From Granulicella sp. (GTDB lineage Bacteria; Acidobacteriota; Terriglobia; Terriglobales; Acidobacteriaceae): a DNA stretch of 14,494 bases. The translations under genes and the position numbers were made by a program. Below the pieces are notes generated by a model. That model did not search any database. It was given only the letters and a program-made list of their open reading frames with translations, and was not told where the DNA came from. This document shows, piece by piece, positions 14,310 to 14,494 of this stretch (the first letter of the stretch is position 1; each line of letters opens with the position of its first letter). The stretch spans positions 1 through 14,494 of the forward strand of contig PKWK01000082.1 of NCBI GenBank assembly GCA_003133205.1, read 5' to 3'.

Positions 14310-14494
14310 ATGATCAGTTGCTGCGTCAATCCGGCCTGCCGTGCAGAGTTCAAGCTTCTCAACGCAGGCGATCTCTATGCGCATGAACGACCGTCTGATG
14401 ACACAGAGTTCTTCTGGCTCTGCTCCGCGTGCGCTCCCAAGGTCGACTTACAACTCGATCCGAACGGCCGCGTCTCGGTAAGACCGCGAAGCGA
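14310..14494 (+). CDS. Small Cys-rich (zinc-ribbon-like) hypothetical protein, cut by the window end
   Basis: ATG 14310 has AGGTG about 4-5 nt upstream, and the frame stays open to the window end (61 codons plus two bases). The protein begins MISCCVNPACRAEF, then LLNAGDLYAHER, then EFFWLCSAC and LDPNGRVSVRPR. C4/C5 and C10 with C38-x2-C41 could bind one zinc ion as a ribbon. From general familiarity, short proteins of this shape are common and uncharacterised in Acidobacteriota. Function is unknown; a nucleic-acid or regulatory role is only a guess. Confidence 0.65.
   Translation, partial: MISCCVNPACRAEFKLLNAGDLYAHERPSDDTEFFWLCSACAPKVDLQLDPNGRVSVRPRS

Noticed and set aside
13980..14362. Minus-strand open frames at 13980-14204 and 14171-14362
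   Set aside because: They overlap better-supported plus-strand frames, lack ribosome-binding sites, and the second runs across the 29-bp tandem repeat.

Overview
The window looks like part of a chromosome from an Acidobacteriota (Terriglobia/Acidobacteriaceae-like) bacterium. This is inferred from high GC with G/C-rich third codon positions, a lipoprotein that looks like the DUF4382/DUF5666 type common in that group, a small Cys-rich protein type I associate with it, and short palindromic repeats between genes. No search could be run, so the taxonomy is an inference.

Layout. Positions 1-839 hold the 3' part of recA. Abutting it tail to tail, one base away, is a minus-strand ParE/RHH toxin-antitoxin pair (841-1364), preceded by a perfect 16-bp inverted repeat. 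A SatP/YaaH acetate transporter (1423-2043) follows on the minus strand. Next is a tight minus-strand operon, read from 4266 to 2313: an ECF sigma factor, a membrane-anchored zinc-finger anti-sigma factor and a Met-rich LTxxQ (Spy/CpxP/CnrX-like) periplasmic protein, closed by an intrinsic terminator. Divergent from it is coaD (4414-4923), followed on the plus strand by a SAM methyltransferase, an aspartate-type aminotransferase, a mannose-1-phosphate guanylyltransferase, a phosphohexomutase and an overlapping HAD sugar phosphatase (to 10573). On the minus strand lie a secreted lipoprotein with its own terminator and a highly structured upstream region (10736-12400), then kdsB (12567-13307). 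A CAU tRNA gene (13488-13564) follows on the plus strand. After the tRNA, composition changes to lower GC and only small, unrecognised genes are seen, which fits the edge of an island or a decayed insertion.

How the genes work together. ManC and the phosphohexomutase would make GDP-mannose (mannose-6-P to mannose-1-P to GDP-mannose), and KdsB makes CMP-Kdo for lipopolysaccharide, so the middle and right part serve envelope sugar supply. The sigma/anti-sigma/LTxxQ trio is probably an envelope or metal stress circuit. The most unusual observations are the recA-toxin convergence with the palindromic operator, the Met-rich third component of the sigma operon, the possibly bistable leader before the lipoprotein, and the families of short intergenic repeats.
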